In this document: positions 33,292-42,036 of the stretch, piece by piece | How the letters are laid out: the number at the start of each line of letters is the position of its first letter | Position numbering within the stretch: the stretch's first letter is position 1 | NCBI GenBank assembly: GCA_035293765.1 | Contig: DATGMF010000051.1 | Location: forward strand, 19,354-83,353 | Reading direction: 5' to 3' | DNA: 64,000 nucleotides | Source: DASRHT01 sp035293765 | GTDB lineage: Bacteria > Chloroflexota > Ktedonobacteria > Ktedonobacterales > Ktedonobacteraceae | The notes under the pieces: generated by a model | Told to the model about the DNA's origin: nothing | Databases searched by the model: none | Seen by the model: only the letters and a program-made list of their open reading frames with translations | Program-made: the position numbers and the translations under genes

Positions 33292-34451
33292 TCTGCACCA
33301 GCTTTCAATGCGGCCATAATCTCCGCCGTATATGTATCCTGATCATGGTAAAGCACGCCGGGCAGTAGATCACCGAAGGCATTGACCTCTACTATGGCAT
33401 GCCGCTTAAAGGCAGAGGTGAAGAGCAGGTCTATGCCCATGTACAGACTCGCAAAAAGATGAGCAACCTGCCCGCAGGTCCGGCATGCCTGCTCCCAGCG
33501 CGCCTCACCGATTGCTGTGAGGATCTCAGCAATATCGCTGCGCTGATTTAGCAAGTGCAGGTTGGTCATCGGGCTCCGGCTCAAGCGCGCAACGACGTGC
33601 TGCACCTGCCTGGCTATCATGACAATGCGCAGATCAAAAGTGCGTTGAGCGTAGCCAGCTTTGGGCAGCCACTGTTCTACATGAACGCGGTGCCTGCATA
33701 AAGCATCAATCAATGCCACGATCTCTTCGTGCTGCTGATACACACGAATATCGCGCGAGTTGTAGAGCTTGCGTTCATTATCGGTACAAACCATCTCCAC
33801 GGTTGTAATTGCCTGATGCCGGTTTCCAGAAAAGCGATAAGCAACCACGCCGGATGCGCTCGACCCGTGCGCCAGTTTGAGGAACACGCGCGACCAGCCG
33901 TGCCGCTGCATCTGATCGATCAGTTCTTCATACGAGTTCACTGGCCCGATTGCAGGCGGCACAGATATTGCATGTGCGGTCAGTAACGCGTGTGTCGCCC
34001 GTTTATCGAACACGAGCATAATATCGTCAGCCGTATTCATTACTTGATTCTGCTTCGCCTGCTGTTTGATGTGCTGAAGCAACTGGCAATAGCCCAGATA
34101 CCACTGGCGCGAGGGCAGGATGCGCCCTTTTTCAAAGCGCAGCTCCTCTACTGCGCGACGCGAAAGGCGCTCATAGGGATGACCGTCAGGCTCCTCGATT
34201 TCCGCTCCCAGCGCCAGCAGGGCGCGCTCAACCTCGAAATCTTTGCCCGGCGATTCGATGCGAACGATTGATGTGGGACGGATGCTATCGGCTAACGCAA
34301 GCCGTCCGGCAATCAGATCGAGGTAGCTGATCATGCGCGCGGGAGGCAACTCCAGTTGGACCAGCGCCGCTTGAAAAAGCTCAACGCGGCGGTCCTGGGG
34401 AGAGCCAATCAGCACGAAATCGGGCGGCGCGCTACTCGCTGACGGCCACAT
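33288..34451 (-). CDS. STM4014-family ATP-grasp-like protein
   Basis: The protein has 387 residues from an ATG at 34451; an ATG at 34460 is an alternative. The central and C-terminal parts have ATP-grasp features: MLVFDKRATHALLTAHAI, VFLKLAHGSSASGVVAYRF (nucleotide-binding Lys), FDLRIVMI and the Mg-binding end IVEVNAFGDLLPG. ATP-grasp enzymes join a carboxylate to an amine or thiol through an acyl phosphate. The start overlaps the LRR gene by 20 nt and the stop overlaps the hydrolase gene by 4 nt. Position and motifs match STM4014. Confidence 0.83.
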   Translation of the reverse strand: MWPSASSAPPDFVLIGSPQDRRVELFQAALVQLELPPARMISYLDLIAGRLALADSIRPTSIVRIESPGKDFEVERALLALGAEIEEPDGHPYERLSRRAVEELRFEKGRILPSRQWYLGYCQLLQHIKQQAKQNQVMNTADDIMLVFDKRATHALLTAHAISVPPAIGPVNSYEELIDQMQRHGWSRVFLKLAHGSSASGVVAYRFSGNRHQAITTVEMVCTDNERKLYNSRDIRVYQQHEEIVALIDALCRHRVHVEQWLPKAGYAQRTFDLRIVMIARQVQHVVARLSRSPMTNLHLLNQRSDIAEILTAIGEARWEQACRTCGQVAHLFASLYMGIDLLFTSAFKRHAIVEVNAFGDLLPGVLYHDQDTYTAEIMAALKAGAE

Positions 34452-35355
34452 AGCGACCATACTCGCCTTCTTCTTGCCGATCACTGGCATCCACTTCTAT
34501 ACCCAGAGCTTTGAGCTGCTCAACCATCTGGTCGGAGCAATAATGATGATGAATGTCCAGCTTCTCTAGCTTTTTCACCGCCGGAGAGGCCAGCAGGGCG
34601 GCGGCTCCCGTATCATCAAGCACGCCAAGCGAGAGATCAAGGACACGAAGGCGCTCCAAGAGGGGCGACTGTACAATGGCCTGCGCGATCTCGTTAGTAA
34701 TCTCGCTATCGCGTAACCCCAGGTAGCGTAAGTTCGGAAATAGCTGACCGGTAAACAGCGGCGCCAAATCTTCCATCGTGGTATTGGCTCCATAATTGGC
34801 ATCACCGAGCCATAATTCGAGATGTTCAAGCGCAGGCAGATCGGAGCGTAAGACATCATGAACCACGCTGCTATCTAAGCCACCGCTTTCAATACCCAGT
34901 TCTTTGAGATGCTCGCTATGCAGCCTCCCAAGCCGGAGATTATTGCCACCGCGCACCCGAAAATGTTCCAGAGCCGGATACGCCTCAAAGAGAGGAGATA
35001 CGTCAGTCTGCTCAATCCATGAAATCTCAGACTCTTCAAAAGTAATATCTCCCAGGAAAAGGGCGGTTAATCGAGGCAGCTTCTCGCGCGCGGCAGCAAT
35101 CGCCTCGACGACACGCGCGCTATCGTTCGCGTCCCCAAAATCCTGTATCCACATGCCAGCTACCAGCCCGGTGACAGCGCCAACGGCGGAATCATTCAAG
35201 AAGTCGGCAAACCTATCAGACCAGGTAATATCATCTTCGCCATAAGCAACGCTCAGCCTGTAAAGCGTAGTTTCAGGATTCGTGATCCCCACCTCAGGGT
35301 TCCAATCATCTACCTTTTTCCCCGCAAAATGCTCGATATACGTACCAATCACCAT
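34432..35355 (-). CDS. STM4015-family leucine-rich-repeat protein
   Basis: The protein has 307 residues. The N-terminus is a mixed alpha/beta region starting MVIGTYIEHFAGKKVDDWNP. From about residue 90 it has leucine-rich repeats with phrases LPRLTALFLGDI, YPALEHFRVRGGNN, LPALEHLELWLGD, FPNLRYLGLRDSEITN and LERLRVLDLSLGVLDD, then VKKLEKLDIHHHYCSD. The tail is acidic and Ser-rich. It is the first gene of the overlapping operon and has GAGGGA before the ATG. It might be the scaffold or substrate on which the other four enzymes act; this is unproven. Confidence 0.85.
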   Translation of the reverse strand: MVIGTYIEHFAGKKVDDWNPEVGITNPETTLYRLSVAYGEDDITWSDRFADFLNDSAVGAVTGLVAGMWIQDFGDANDSARVVEAIAAAREKLPRLTALFLGDITFEESEISWIEQTDVSPLFEAYPALEHFRVRGGNNLRLGRLHSEHLKELGIESGGLDSSVVHDVLRSDLPALEHLELWLGDANYGANTTMEDLAPLFTGQLFPNLRYLGLRDSEITNEIAQAIVQSPLLERLRVLDLSLGVLDDTGAAALLASPAVKKLEKLDIHHHYCSDQMVEQLKALGIEVDASDRQEEGEYGRYVAVSE

Positions 35356-35560
35356 AAAAATTCCCTCAATGCATTTCTTTATATTCGTGTGCTCGCGAAC
35401 AAAACTCAATAAGAGTTTCTTAATGCAGCCGGTAAATATGGTAAAAGAGCTCATCCACATGCGTCATTATAATGGACCGGATGGTGACTGAGCGGACAGG
35501 TAGGACAATAGTCGTGACTTGACGCTCCCCCTGCATAGTGCTGTAATGATAGGGCAACGA

Positions 35561-35648
35561 AGCAGGGCAGGGGCGAGCCTCGCCTTGAAATTCTGTCAGA
35601 AAGGCGCACCCCTACAGAACCAGCAGGGCAGAGGCTAGCCCTGCCCCT
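35561..35648. repeat. G-rich palindromic intergenic repeat
   Basis: Two copies of AGCAGGGCAGRGGCKAGCC start at 35561 and 35622. The second forms a hairpin with the following GCCCTGCCCCT. The first can pair with AAGGCGCACCCCT at about 35601. Related palindromes sit at 10279 and 38144. It occupies the gap between divergent STM4015 and the carboxylase gene; the rest of 35356-35715 shows no gene. Confidence 0.6.
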
Positions 35649-35715
35649 AACAGCATGCGGATTCGCAGCCACGCTATGCCCCATCATCGTCGTTGGAGAG
35701 GAAATATACTAATTT

Positions 35716-37323
35716 ATGGCTATTATTGAATCACATATTAATCGCAGCAGCGAGGAATTCCAGGAGAATACGGGCTATTTCCAGCAACTCCTGGATCAGC
35801 TTCAGGCCAATATTCAACAGGTCCAGCAGGGCGGAGGTCAGGATGCTATCGCGAAGCATCGCAAACGCAATAAGTTGCTGGCGCGCGAACGTGTCCAGCT
35901 TCTCTGCGATCCCGATACGCCTTTTCTGGAATTTAGCCCGCTGGCCGCCTGGGATATGTACGATAATGACGCGCCCTCGGCTGGCATTGTGACCGGCATA
36001 GGGCTGGTTGAGGGACAGGAATGCGTCGTCGTGGCAAATGACGCTACCGTTAAAGGGGGCACCTATTACCCGATGACGGTCAAGAAGCATTTACGCGCTC
36101 AGGAGATTGCGGAACAAAATCATCTGCCCTGCATTTATCTGGTCGATTCCGGCGGCGCGTTCTTGCCGCTCCAGGCCGATGTCTTCCCCGACCGCGAACA
36201 CTTCGGGCGCATCTTCTATAACCAGGCGCGCATGTCCAGTCAGCGCATCCCGCAGATTGCCGCCGTGATGGGCTCCTGTACGGCAGGAGGCGCTTACGTT
36301 CCGGCGATGAGCGATGAGACGGTGATTGTACGCGGCAACGGTACGATCTTTTTGGGTGGCCCTCCACTGGTCAAGGCCGCAACCGGCGAGGAGGTGAGCG
36401 CGGAAGATCTGGGAGGGGCTGATGTCCACTGTCGCACCTCCGGCGTGACCGATCACTACGCCCTGAACGATGAGCATGCCCTTGCCATTTGCCGCAGCAT
36501 CGTCTCAAATCTCAACCGCCGCAAGTATATTCCCTGGGAGATCCATCCCGTCATCCCGCCTCGCTACGACGCCAACGAGCTACTCGGCATTGTGCCGAAA
36601 GATAGCCGCAAAAGCTACGATGTGCATGAAGTTATCGCCCGCCTCGTCGATGGCAGCGAGTTCCACGAGTTCAAGGCCCTCTATGGGACAACGCTTATCT
36701 GCGGCTTTGCGCGCATTATGGGCTATCCGGTCGGCATTATCGCCAACAACGGCATCCTCTTCTCAGAGAGCGCGCTCAAAGCCACTCACTTCATAGAGCT
36801 GTGTGGGCAGCGTCAGACGCCGCTGGTCTTTTTGCAGAATATCACCGGCTTTATGGTCGGTCGGCAGTATGAGAATGGCGGTATCGCCAAAGATGGCGCG
36901 AAGATGGTCATGGCGGTTGCCAACGCGCCCGTGCCACGCTTCACCGTGATTATCGGCGGCTCGTTTGGCGCTGGCAACTATGGCATGTGCGGACGCGCCT
37001 ACTCGCCGCGCCAGTTGTGGATGTGGCCCAACGCGCGCATCTCAGTGATGGGCGGGCTACAGGCAGCAACCGTCCTGGCAACGGTACGTAAAGAGGGGCT
37101 GGCGGCACGCGGCAAAACAATGAGCGCAGAGGAGGAGGCCGCGTTTATGCAGCCCATTCTTGATAAGTACGAGGAAGAGGGCAATCCCTACTATAGCACG
37201 GCACGCCTGTGGGATGATGGCATTATTGATCCGCGCGATACCCGCACCGTACTGGCGTTAGGCATTGCTGCATCGCTCAACGCTCCCATGCCCGACACAC
37301 CCTTTGGCGTATTCAGGATGTAG
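35716..37323 (+). CDS. Acyl-CoA carboxylase carboxyltransferase (methylcrotonyl-CoA carboxylase beta type)
   Basis: The protein has 535 residues. The carboxyltransferase domains show KLLARERVQLLCDPDTPFLE, the VVVANDATVKGGTYYPMTVKK oxyanion region (N-terminal half), YLVDSGGAFLPLQADVFPDR, MGSCTAGGAYVPAMSDE, and in the C-terminal half LVFLQNITGFMVGRQYE and IIGGSFGAGNYGMCGRAY. These phrases are typical of MCC-beta rather than propionyl-CoA carboxylase. It would transfer carboxyl from biotin to 3-methylcrotonyl-CoA in leucine breakdown. The alpha subunit is at 39032, and a hydratase gene follows 35 bp downstream. GGAGAGG lies 12 nt before the ATG. Confidence 0.9.
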   Translation: MAIIESHINRSSEEFQENTGYFQQLLDQLQANIQQVQQGGGQDAIAKHRKRNKLLARERVQLLCDPDTPFLEFSPLAAWDMYDNDAPSAGIVTGIGLVEGQECVVVANDATVKGGTYYPMTVKKHLRAQEIAEQNHLPCIYLVDSGGAFLPLQADVFPDREHFGRIFYNQARMSSQRIPQIAAVMGSCTAGGAYVPAMSDETVIVRGNGTIFLGGPPLVKAATGEEVSAEDLGGADVHCRTSGVTDHYALNDEHALAICRSIVSNLNRRKYIPWEIHPVIPPRYDANELLGIVPKDSRKSYDVHEVIARLVDGSEFHEFKALYGTTLICGFARIMGYPVGIIANNGILFSESALKATHFIELCGQRQTPLVFLQNITGFMVGRQYENGGIAKDGAKMVMAVANAPVPRFTVIIGGSFGAGNYGMCGRAYSPRQLWMWPNARISVMGGLQAATVLATVRKEGLAARGKTMSAEEEAAFMQPILDKYEEEGNPYYSTARLWDDGIIDPRDTRTVLALGIAASLNAPMPDTPFGVFRM

Positions 37324-37358
37324 GCCAGCATGTTCATCAACACTTTTAAGGAGACAAC

Positions 37359-38141
37359 ATGACGACATACACACACCTTTCGGTCGAGCATACTTTTGAG
37401 GACCGGATCGCCACCGTGACATTGCGCCGCCCGGAGGTACATAACGCGTTCAACGGCCAGATCGTACAGGATCTCATCACAGCTTTTACGGAGCTGAGCA
37501 AGGAAGAACAATTGCATGGCGTCGTGCTCACCGGGGAGGGGCCGTCGTTTAGCGCGGGGGCGGACCTGAATTTGATGAAGGAATCGGTCACGTTCACCGC
37601 AGAACAGAATTTGAATGATGCGTTGCGCCTGGCCGATCTGCTGGAAGCTATCAATACATTCCCCTGTCCGGTGGTCGCGCGGGTCAACGGCACGGCGATG
37701 GGGGGAGGCGTCGGGCTGGTTGCCGTCTGCGATATCGCGATTGCCGTTGAGAGCGCCCGTTTCGCCTTCAGCGAGGTGAAGCTGGGCATCGCTCCCGCCG
37801 TGATCTCGCCCTATGTGATCCGTAAAATTGGCGAGACGAACGCGCGTGTGCTATTTGTTACAGGCGAACGTTTTAGCGCCAATCGCGCGCGCTCCATCGG
37901 CCTTGTTCACTCGGTTGTACCGGACGACCAGCTTGACGACGCAGTGCAAAAGGCGGTCAACGAGCTGCTTTCGAGTGCCCCGCAGGCCATTCGGGTCTGC
38001 AAGGTGTTGGCGATGACTGCAGGGCAGATGGCTCCCGATGATGCGCGCCGCTACACTGCCGAGACGATAGCCCGCCTGCGCATCGGCGACGAGGCCCAGG
38101 AACGCCTGCAAGCCTTCCTGGAGCGCCGCAAACGCCCGTAG
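37359..38141 (+). CDS. Enoyl-CoA hydratase (methylglutaconyl-CoA hydratase candidate)
   Basis: The protein has 260 residues and the crotonase fold: RPEVHNAFNGQIVQDL, GEGPSFSAGADLNLMKE (oxyanion hole), RVNGTAMGGGVGLVAVCDIAIA and FSEVKLGIAPAVISPYV with the Glu that commonly serves catalysis. The position between two methylcrotonyl-CoA carboxylase subunits makes methylglutaconyl-CoA hydratase, the next leucine-degradation step, the likely role. AAGGAGACAAC precedes the ATG, 35 bp after the carboxyltransferase gene. No HMG-CoA lyase or isovaleryl-CoA dehydrogenase gene is in the window. Confidence 0.9.
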   Translation: MTTYTHLSVEHTFEDRIATVTLRRPEVHNAFNGQIVQDLITAFTELSKEEQLHGVVLTGEGPSFSAGADLNLMKESVTFTAEQNLNDALRLADLLEAINTFPCPVVARVNGTAMGGGVGLVAVCDIAIAVESARFAFSEVKLGIAPAVISPYVIRKIGETNARVLFVTGERFSANRARSIGLVHSVVPDDQLDDAVQKAVNELLSSAPQAIRVCKVLAMTAGQMAPDDARRYTAETIARLRIGDEAQERLQAFLERRKRP

Positions 38142-38143
38142 GG

Positions 38144-38167
38144 AGGGCAGGGGCAAGCCCTGCTCCT
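38144..38167 (+). repeat. G-rich palindrome in liu-type operon
   Basis: GCAGGG (38147-38152) and CCCTGC (38158-38163) form a hairpin with flanking AGG/TCCT pairs. It belongs to the same G-rich group as 35561-35648. It may end or attenuate transcription between the hydratase and the APH-type gene. Confidence 0.5.
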
Positions 38168-38227
38168 ATAGCGCATCCTGAATGGCATTCCTTTTTGCCG
38201 AACGCATTTCTCAAGAGGAGGCTGGCG

Positions 38228-38971
38228 TTGAGCAGAGAGACTGAGCAAAAAACAACGGGAAAAGAGACGCAAGAAGACGCTTTTGAGGAGATCCCCTTGT
38301 CAGGCGGGCGATTAACACCCGGTATCGTGCGTGTGGGAGATACAGTGCGAAGGCCACCCAAAAGCAACGCGGTTTTCGTCCACGACCTTCTTCCCTGGCT
38401 TGAGGGCCAGGGCTTTCACTTTGCTCCACGCTTTTTAGGAGTGGATGAGCAAGGTCGAGATATCCTCAGCTACCTGGAAGGTCACGCGTGGTCAGACAGC
38501 GGCTCTACGTTGCCGGATGATTTGCTGGTACAAGCTGCCAGGGTCATCCGCCAATTGCACGATCTCACGGCTGGCTCTCCACCGGCTCAGGGCCACGAAA
38601 TTGTGGCTCATAATGAGCTAGGGCCGCATAACACGATTTTTCATGAGAACCGGTTAGTCGGCCTGATTGACTGGGATGATGCGGCTCCTGGCACACGGTT
38701 GCGCGATCTCGCCAACGCAATCTACAATTATGTAGATGTGGGCCATTGGGCCAATCAGAGCGCCGATGAGCAAGCGCGGCGCATTCATCTCATGTGTGTA
38801 GCTTATGGTTGGGACGATCCTATCGCCATTGTGAACGACTTCGAAGCCGATTTGCAGCAAGCATTACGCAATCATCAACAGGCTGGTCGAACAAGAGCGG
38901 TCAGAGTCTTCGAGAAAGAGGTGGCCTGGATGCGTCTGCGGGCGCAGGAGTTGCGGCGGATGCTGCGATAG
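38228..38971 (+). CDS. Aminoglycoside phosphotransferase-family kinase
   Basis: The protein has 247 residues from a TTG with AAGAGGAGG upstream. Key motifs are HDLLPWLEGQGF, the catalytic loop IVAHNELGPHN (the usual Asp in HxD is Glu here) and the metal motif LVGLIDWDDAAPGTRLRDLANA. The C-terminal helical part ends LRAQELRRMLR. The substrate cannot be assigned; many such genes in environmental bacteria are not resistance determinants. It sits inside the amino-acid catabolism block, which may be chance. The Asp-to-Glu change in the catalytic loop should be checked before calling it active. Confidence 0.83.
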   Translation: MSRETEQKTTGKETQEDAFEEIPLSGGRLTPGIVRVGDTVRRPPKSNAVFVHDLLPWLEGQGFHFAPRFLGVDEQGRDILSYLEGHAWSDSGSTLPDDLLVQAARVIRQLHDLTAGSPPAQGHEIVAHNELGPHNTIFHENRLVGLIDWDDAAPGTRLRDLANAIYNYVDVGHWANQSADEQARRIHLMCVAYGWDDPIAIVNDFEADLQQALRNHQQAGRTRAVRVFEKEVAWMRLRAQELRRMLR

Positions 38972-39031
38972 TGTGAGCACAGACGCTTGCTCACAATGAG
39001 CTACTGTTTAGAATAAGGTAGTACTGACATT

Positions 39032-41041
39032 ATGTTCAAAAAAATTCTTATCGCAAACCGTGGAGAAATCGCCGTTCGTATCATGGCGACCTGTCGCGAG
39101 ATGGGCATACGCACCGTCGCCATTTACTCCGAGGCAGATCGGCAAGCGTACCATGTGCGAGCTGCCAATGAGGCATATTATCTTGGTCCCGCGCCATCGA
39201 CGCAGAGTTACCTGCGCATCGACGCGATTATCGAGATTGCCAAAAAGAGCGGAGCGGAGGCCATTCACCCGGGCTACGGCTTTCTCTCGGAGAATGCAGA
39301 ATTTGCTGAAGCATGCGAGCAAGCGGGGATTATTTTTATCGGGCCGCCCGCCGCTGCCATGCGTCTGATGGGCTCAAAAATCGCGGCTAAAGAGTTGGCG
39401 CAATCGGTGGGCGCGCCGACCGTTCCCGGCTATAATGGCGAGAGCCAGGACGATGAGGCGCTGATAGATGAGGCGCGGCGCATCGGCTTTCCACTGCTGA
39501 TCAAAGCATCGGCGGGCGGCGGCGGCAAAGGGATGCGCGCGGTATACTCCTCAGCCAATTTTGTGGAGCAGCTTGCCGGGGCGCGACGCGAGGCCAGAGC
39601 AGCGTTTGGCGATGAGACCGTTTTTCTGGAACGGCTGATCCAGCGTCCCCGTCATATCGAGATCCAGGTGCTGGGCGATCAACACGGCAACCTGATCCAT
39701 CTTGGAGAGCGCGAGTGCTCTATTCAACGCCGGCACCAGAAAATCGTTGAAGAAAGTCCTTCGATTGCCCTCAACCCTTCCCTGCGTGCCGAGATGGGCC
39801 ATGCCGCCGTTCGTATCGCTCAGGCGGCAGGTTATGTCAATGCAGGCACCATCGAGTTTATGCTTGATGAGGATAGACAGTTCTACTTCCTTGAGATGAA
39901 TACGCGCCTGCAAGTGGAACATCCGGTAACGGAGCTAGTCACGGGACTGGACCTTGTACGCCACCAACTGTATATTGCTGCTGGCGAGCCGCTGGGCATC
40001 GTTCAGGAGCAGATCAGCCCACGCGGCCATGCCATCGAAGTGCGTATCTACGCCGAAGATCCTTACCAGAACTTCCTCCCCTCCACCGGCACTATCACAC
40101 GCTTCGTTCCCCCGCAGGGGCCAGGGGTGCGGCTGGATAGCGGCGTTGAAACAGGGGACGAGATTTCGCAGTATTACGACCCCATGATTGCCAAGCTGAT
40201 CGTATACGGCGAAAATCGCCCGGCTGCCGTCGCCCGCTTGCAGCAGGCGCTCGAACACAGCACGATCTTCGGCGTGACCACCAACGTCCCGCTGCTACAC
40301 GCTATCAGCGTCCATCCCGCCTTTCAGCAGGGGCAGACGCATACGGGCTTCCTGGAAGAACACAGGCTGCCAGGCACAACCACAGCTCAAGGCGATGCGC
40401 TCCCCGATACCGTTATAATCGCGGCAGCCCTCTACGAAATCACCAACGAGATGGGAGCTTCACGGCCTCAAGTAACGGGCGCACAAAATCCCTGGAAAAC
40501 GCTGGGGCCGTGGCGTATGGCGGGCGAGGCACGCACCATCACCTACAGCTATCAAGAGCAGGAACATAAAATCGCGCTCACGCCAACCGCGGACGGCAGC
40601 GGAGCCTGGCGCGTTCAGATTGATACGCAAGCGTCTCAGGATATAACATATACAATTGATAGTGAGGGGCTGGTCTTGCTCAGGCGCGGAGCAGCTCAGA
40701 CGCGAGCCTCTGTACAGCAACAAAAGGGCGAGATGCTGGTGGAGTTCAAAGGCTATACCTACCAGCTTCAGCGTCGCCAACCGCCGGATGTAGACACAGC
40801 CGCATATGGCGGAGGCGCTGCCCACTCGCAGAAAACGCTCAAAGCGCCAATGGCGGGCACCATCGTCAAAGTGCATGTTCAGGATGGCGATAGCGTTGCC
40901 GCCCATCAGGTGCTTGTCATTCTCAGCGCCATGAAAATGGAACATGCGATTACCGCACCCTACGAGGGCAAAGTGCAGCATGTGCATTACCAGGAAGGTA
41001 TGGTCGTTCCTGGCGGAGCTGTCGTTATCGATATGGAATAA
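39032..41041 (+). CDS. Acyl-CoA carboxylase alpha subunit: biotin carboxylase plus biotin carrier
   Basis: The protein has 669 residues. The biotin carboxylase core starts FKKILIANRGEIAVRIMATC, with HPGYGFLSENAEFAEAC, ASAGGGGKGMR (ATP loop), ERECSIQRRHQKIVEESPS and FLEMNTRLQVEHPVTELVTG. After a carboxyltransferase-contacting linker (about 480-590) the C-terminal lipoyl-like domain carries the biotinylation motif VILSAMKMEHAI. Together with the beta subunit at 35716 it forms the holoenzyme. The alpha gene is separated from beta by the hydratase and APH-type genes. An ATG at 41067 begins the next gene 25 bp later. Confidence 0.93.
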   Translation: MFKKILIANRGEIAVRIMATCREMGIRTVAIYSEADRQAYHVRAANEAYYLGPAPSTQSYLRIDAIIEIAKKSGAEAIHPGYGFLSENAEFAEACEQAGIIFIGPPAAAMRLMGSKIAAKELAQSVGAPTVPGYNGESQDDEALIDEARRIGFPLLIKASAGGGGKGMRAVYSSANFVEQLAGARREARAAFGDETVFLERLIQRPRHIEIQVLGDQHGNLIHLGERECSIQRRHQKIVEESPSIALNPSLRAEMGHAAVRIAQAAGYVNAGTIEFMLDEDRQFYFLEMNTRLQVEHPVTELVTGLDLVRHQLYIAAGEPLGIVQEQISPRGHAIEVRIYAEDPYQNFLPSTGTITRFVPPQGPGVRLDSGVETGDEISQYYDPMIAKLIVYGENRPAAVARLQQALEHSTIFGVTTNVPLLHAISVHPAFQQGQTHTGFLEEHRLPGTTTAQGDALPDTVIIAAALYEITNEMGASRPQVTGAQNPWKTLGPWRMAGEARTITYSYQEQEHKIALTPTADGSGAWRVQIDTQASQDITYTIDSEGLVLLRRGAAQTRASVQQQKGEMLVEFKGYTYQLQRRQPPDVDTAAYGGGAAHSQKTLKAPMAGTIVKVHVQDGDSVAAHQVLVILSAMKMEHAITAPYEGKVQHVHYQEGMVVPGGAVVIDME

Positions 41042-41066
41042 TTCATGCAGGAAAGGATTGATACAT

Positions 41067-41978
41067 ATGCAGGTCGGTTTTATCGGTATCGGCGTCATGG
41101 GCCGCCCAATGACCCTCAATCTGCTCAAAGCAGGCCATGACGTCACCGTTTTTGCTCGTCACCCCGAGAAGCCGGAGGTACAGGAAGTGCTTAACGCCGG
41201 GGCGAAGCTTGCGCCATCTCCCCGCGCCGTCGCGATGGCTTCGGAGTTTGTGATTACGATGGTGCCCAACTCGCCAGATGCTGAGGAAGTCATAGCCGGT
41301 CCCCAGGGCGTGCTCGAAGGAGCGCGCAAGGAGCTGATTATCATCGATATGAGCACTATCGCGCCAACGATGAGCCGCAAACTGGCGGCGGCGGCGGCAG
41401 AGCAAGGCGTGCATTTTCTTGATGCGCCTGTGAGCGGCGGCTCTCAGGGAGCAGTTAACGGCACGCTCTCAATTATGGTGGGCGGCGAGAAAGAGGTATT
41501 TGAAAAAGCGCGTCCGGTGCTGGAGGGAATGGGGAAAAAGGAGAATATTTTTCATGTTGGCCCCGTTGGTTCCGGCGAGGTGGTCAAGATCGTCAACAAT
41601 ATTCTGTGCGGCACTATCGCGGCCTCTATCGCCGAAGCTTTCGTGCTGGGTGTGAGGGCTGGAGCCGATGTGGATACGATGGCGAAAATCATCGGCGTCA
41701 GCAGCGGCGCCAGTTGGCAGCTCTCCAACCAGTTCCCAATCAGAGCCTTTAATGGCAGCTTCAAGCCCGGCTTTATGACGGATCTGCTGCACAAAGACCT
41801 GGGATTGGCCCTTGACCTGGCCGCTGAGACCCGCAGCCCCGTGGCAATGACGGCCCTGGCGCGCCAGCTCTACGAGATGACCCGCGCCGCAGGCTACGGG
41901 CGAGACGACTATACCGCCTTTATGAAGGTGCTAGAACAGATGACGGGTACCGAAGTCAGAAGCCAGCAAACGACATAA
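41067..41978 (+). CDS. 3-hydroxyisobutyrate dehydrogenase family enzyme
   Basis: The protein has 303 residues of the beta-hydroxyacid dehydrogenase family. The Rossmann start is MQVGFIGIGVMGRPMTLNLL, and the substrate motif is FLDAPVSGGSQGAVNGTLSIMVGG. The catalytic Lys is in GSGEVVKIVNNILCG, and KPGFMTDLLHKDLGLAL follows. It oxidises 3-hydroxyisobutyrate in valine breakdown or reduces tartronate semialdehyde; the neighbouring leucine genes favour the former. GGAAAGGA lies about 9 nt before the ATG. A hairpin terminator follows. Confidence 0.9.
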   Translation: MQVGFIGIGVMGRPMTLNLLKAGHDVTVFARHPEKPEVQEVLNAGAKLAPSPRAVAMASEFVITMVPNSPDAEEVIAGPQGVLEGARKELIIIDMSTIAPTMSRKLAAAAAEQGVHFLDAPVSGGSQGAVNGTLSIMVGGEKEVFEKARPVLEGMGKKENIFHVGPVGSGEVVKIVNNILCGTIAASIAEAFVLGVRAGADVDTMAKIIGVSSGASWQLSNQFPIRAFNGSFKPGFMTDLLHKDLGLALDLAAETRSPVAMTALARQLYEMTRAAGYGRDDYTAFMKVLEQMTGTEVRSQQTT

Positions 41979-41983
41979 CCACA

Positions 41984-42008
41984 TGGGTACCCCGTGAAAG
42001 GGTACCCA
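41984..42008 (+). terminator. Terminator after dehydrogenase gene
   Basis: TGGGTACCC (41984-41992) pairs with GGGTACCCA (42000-42008) across a 7-nt loop and is followed by ATCTTATTT. It lies between convergent genes. Confidence 0.8.
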
Positions 42009-42036
42009 ATCTTATTTGCTTCTGGCAAAGCTGCTG

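Noticed and set aside
32392..33342. Plus-strand open frame of 316 codons opposite STM4013 and STM4014
   Set aside because: It is antisense to two well-supported genes and has no family similarity or Shine-Dalgarno.
30297..35355. Graspetide or other RiPP cluster with a precursor peptide
   Set aside because: I found no small precursor ORF with a ribosome site in or next to the operon; the overlaps leave no room for one.
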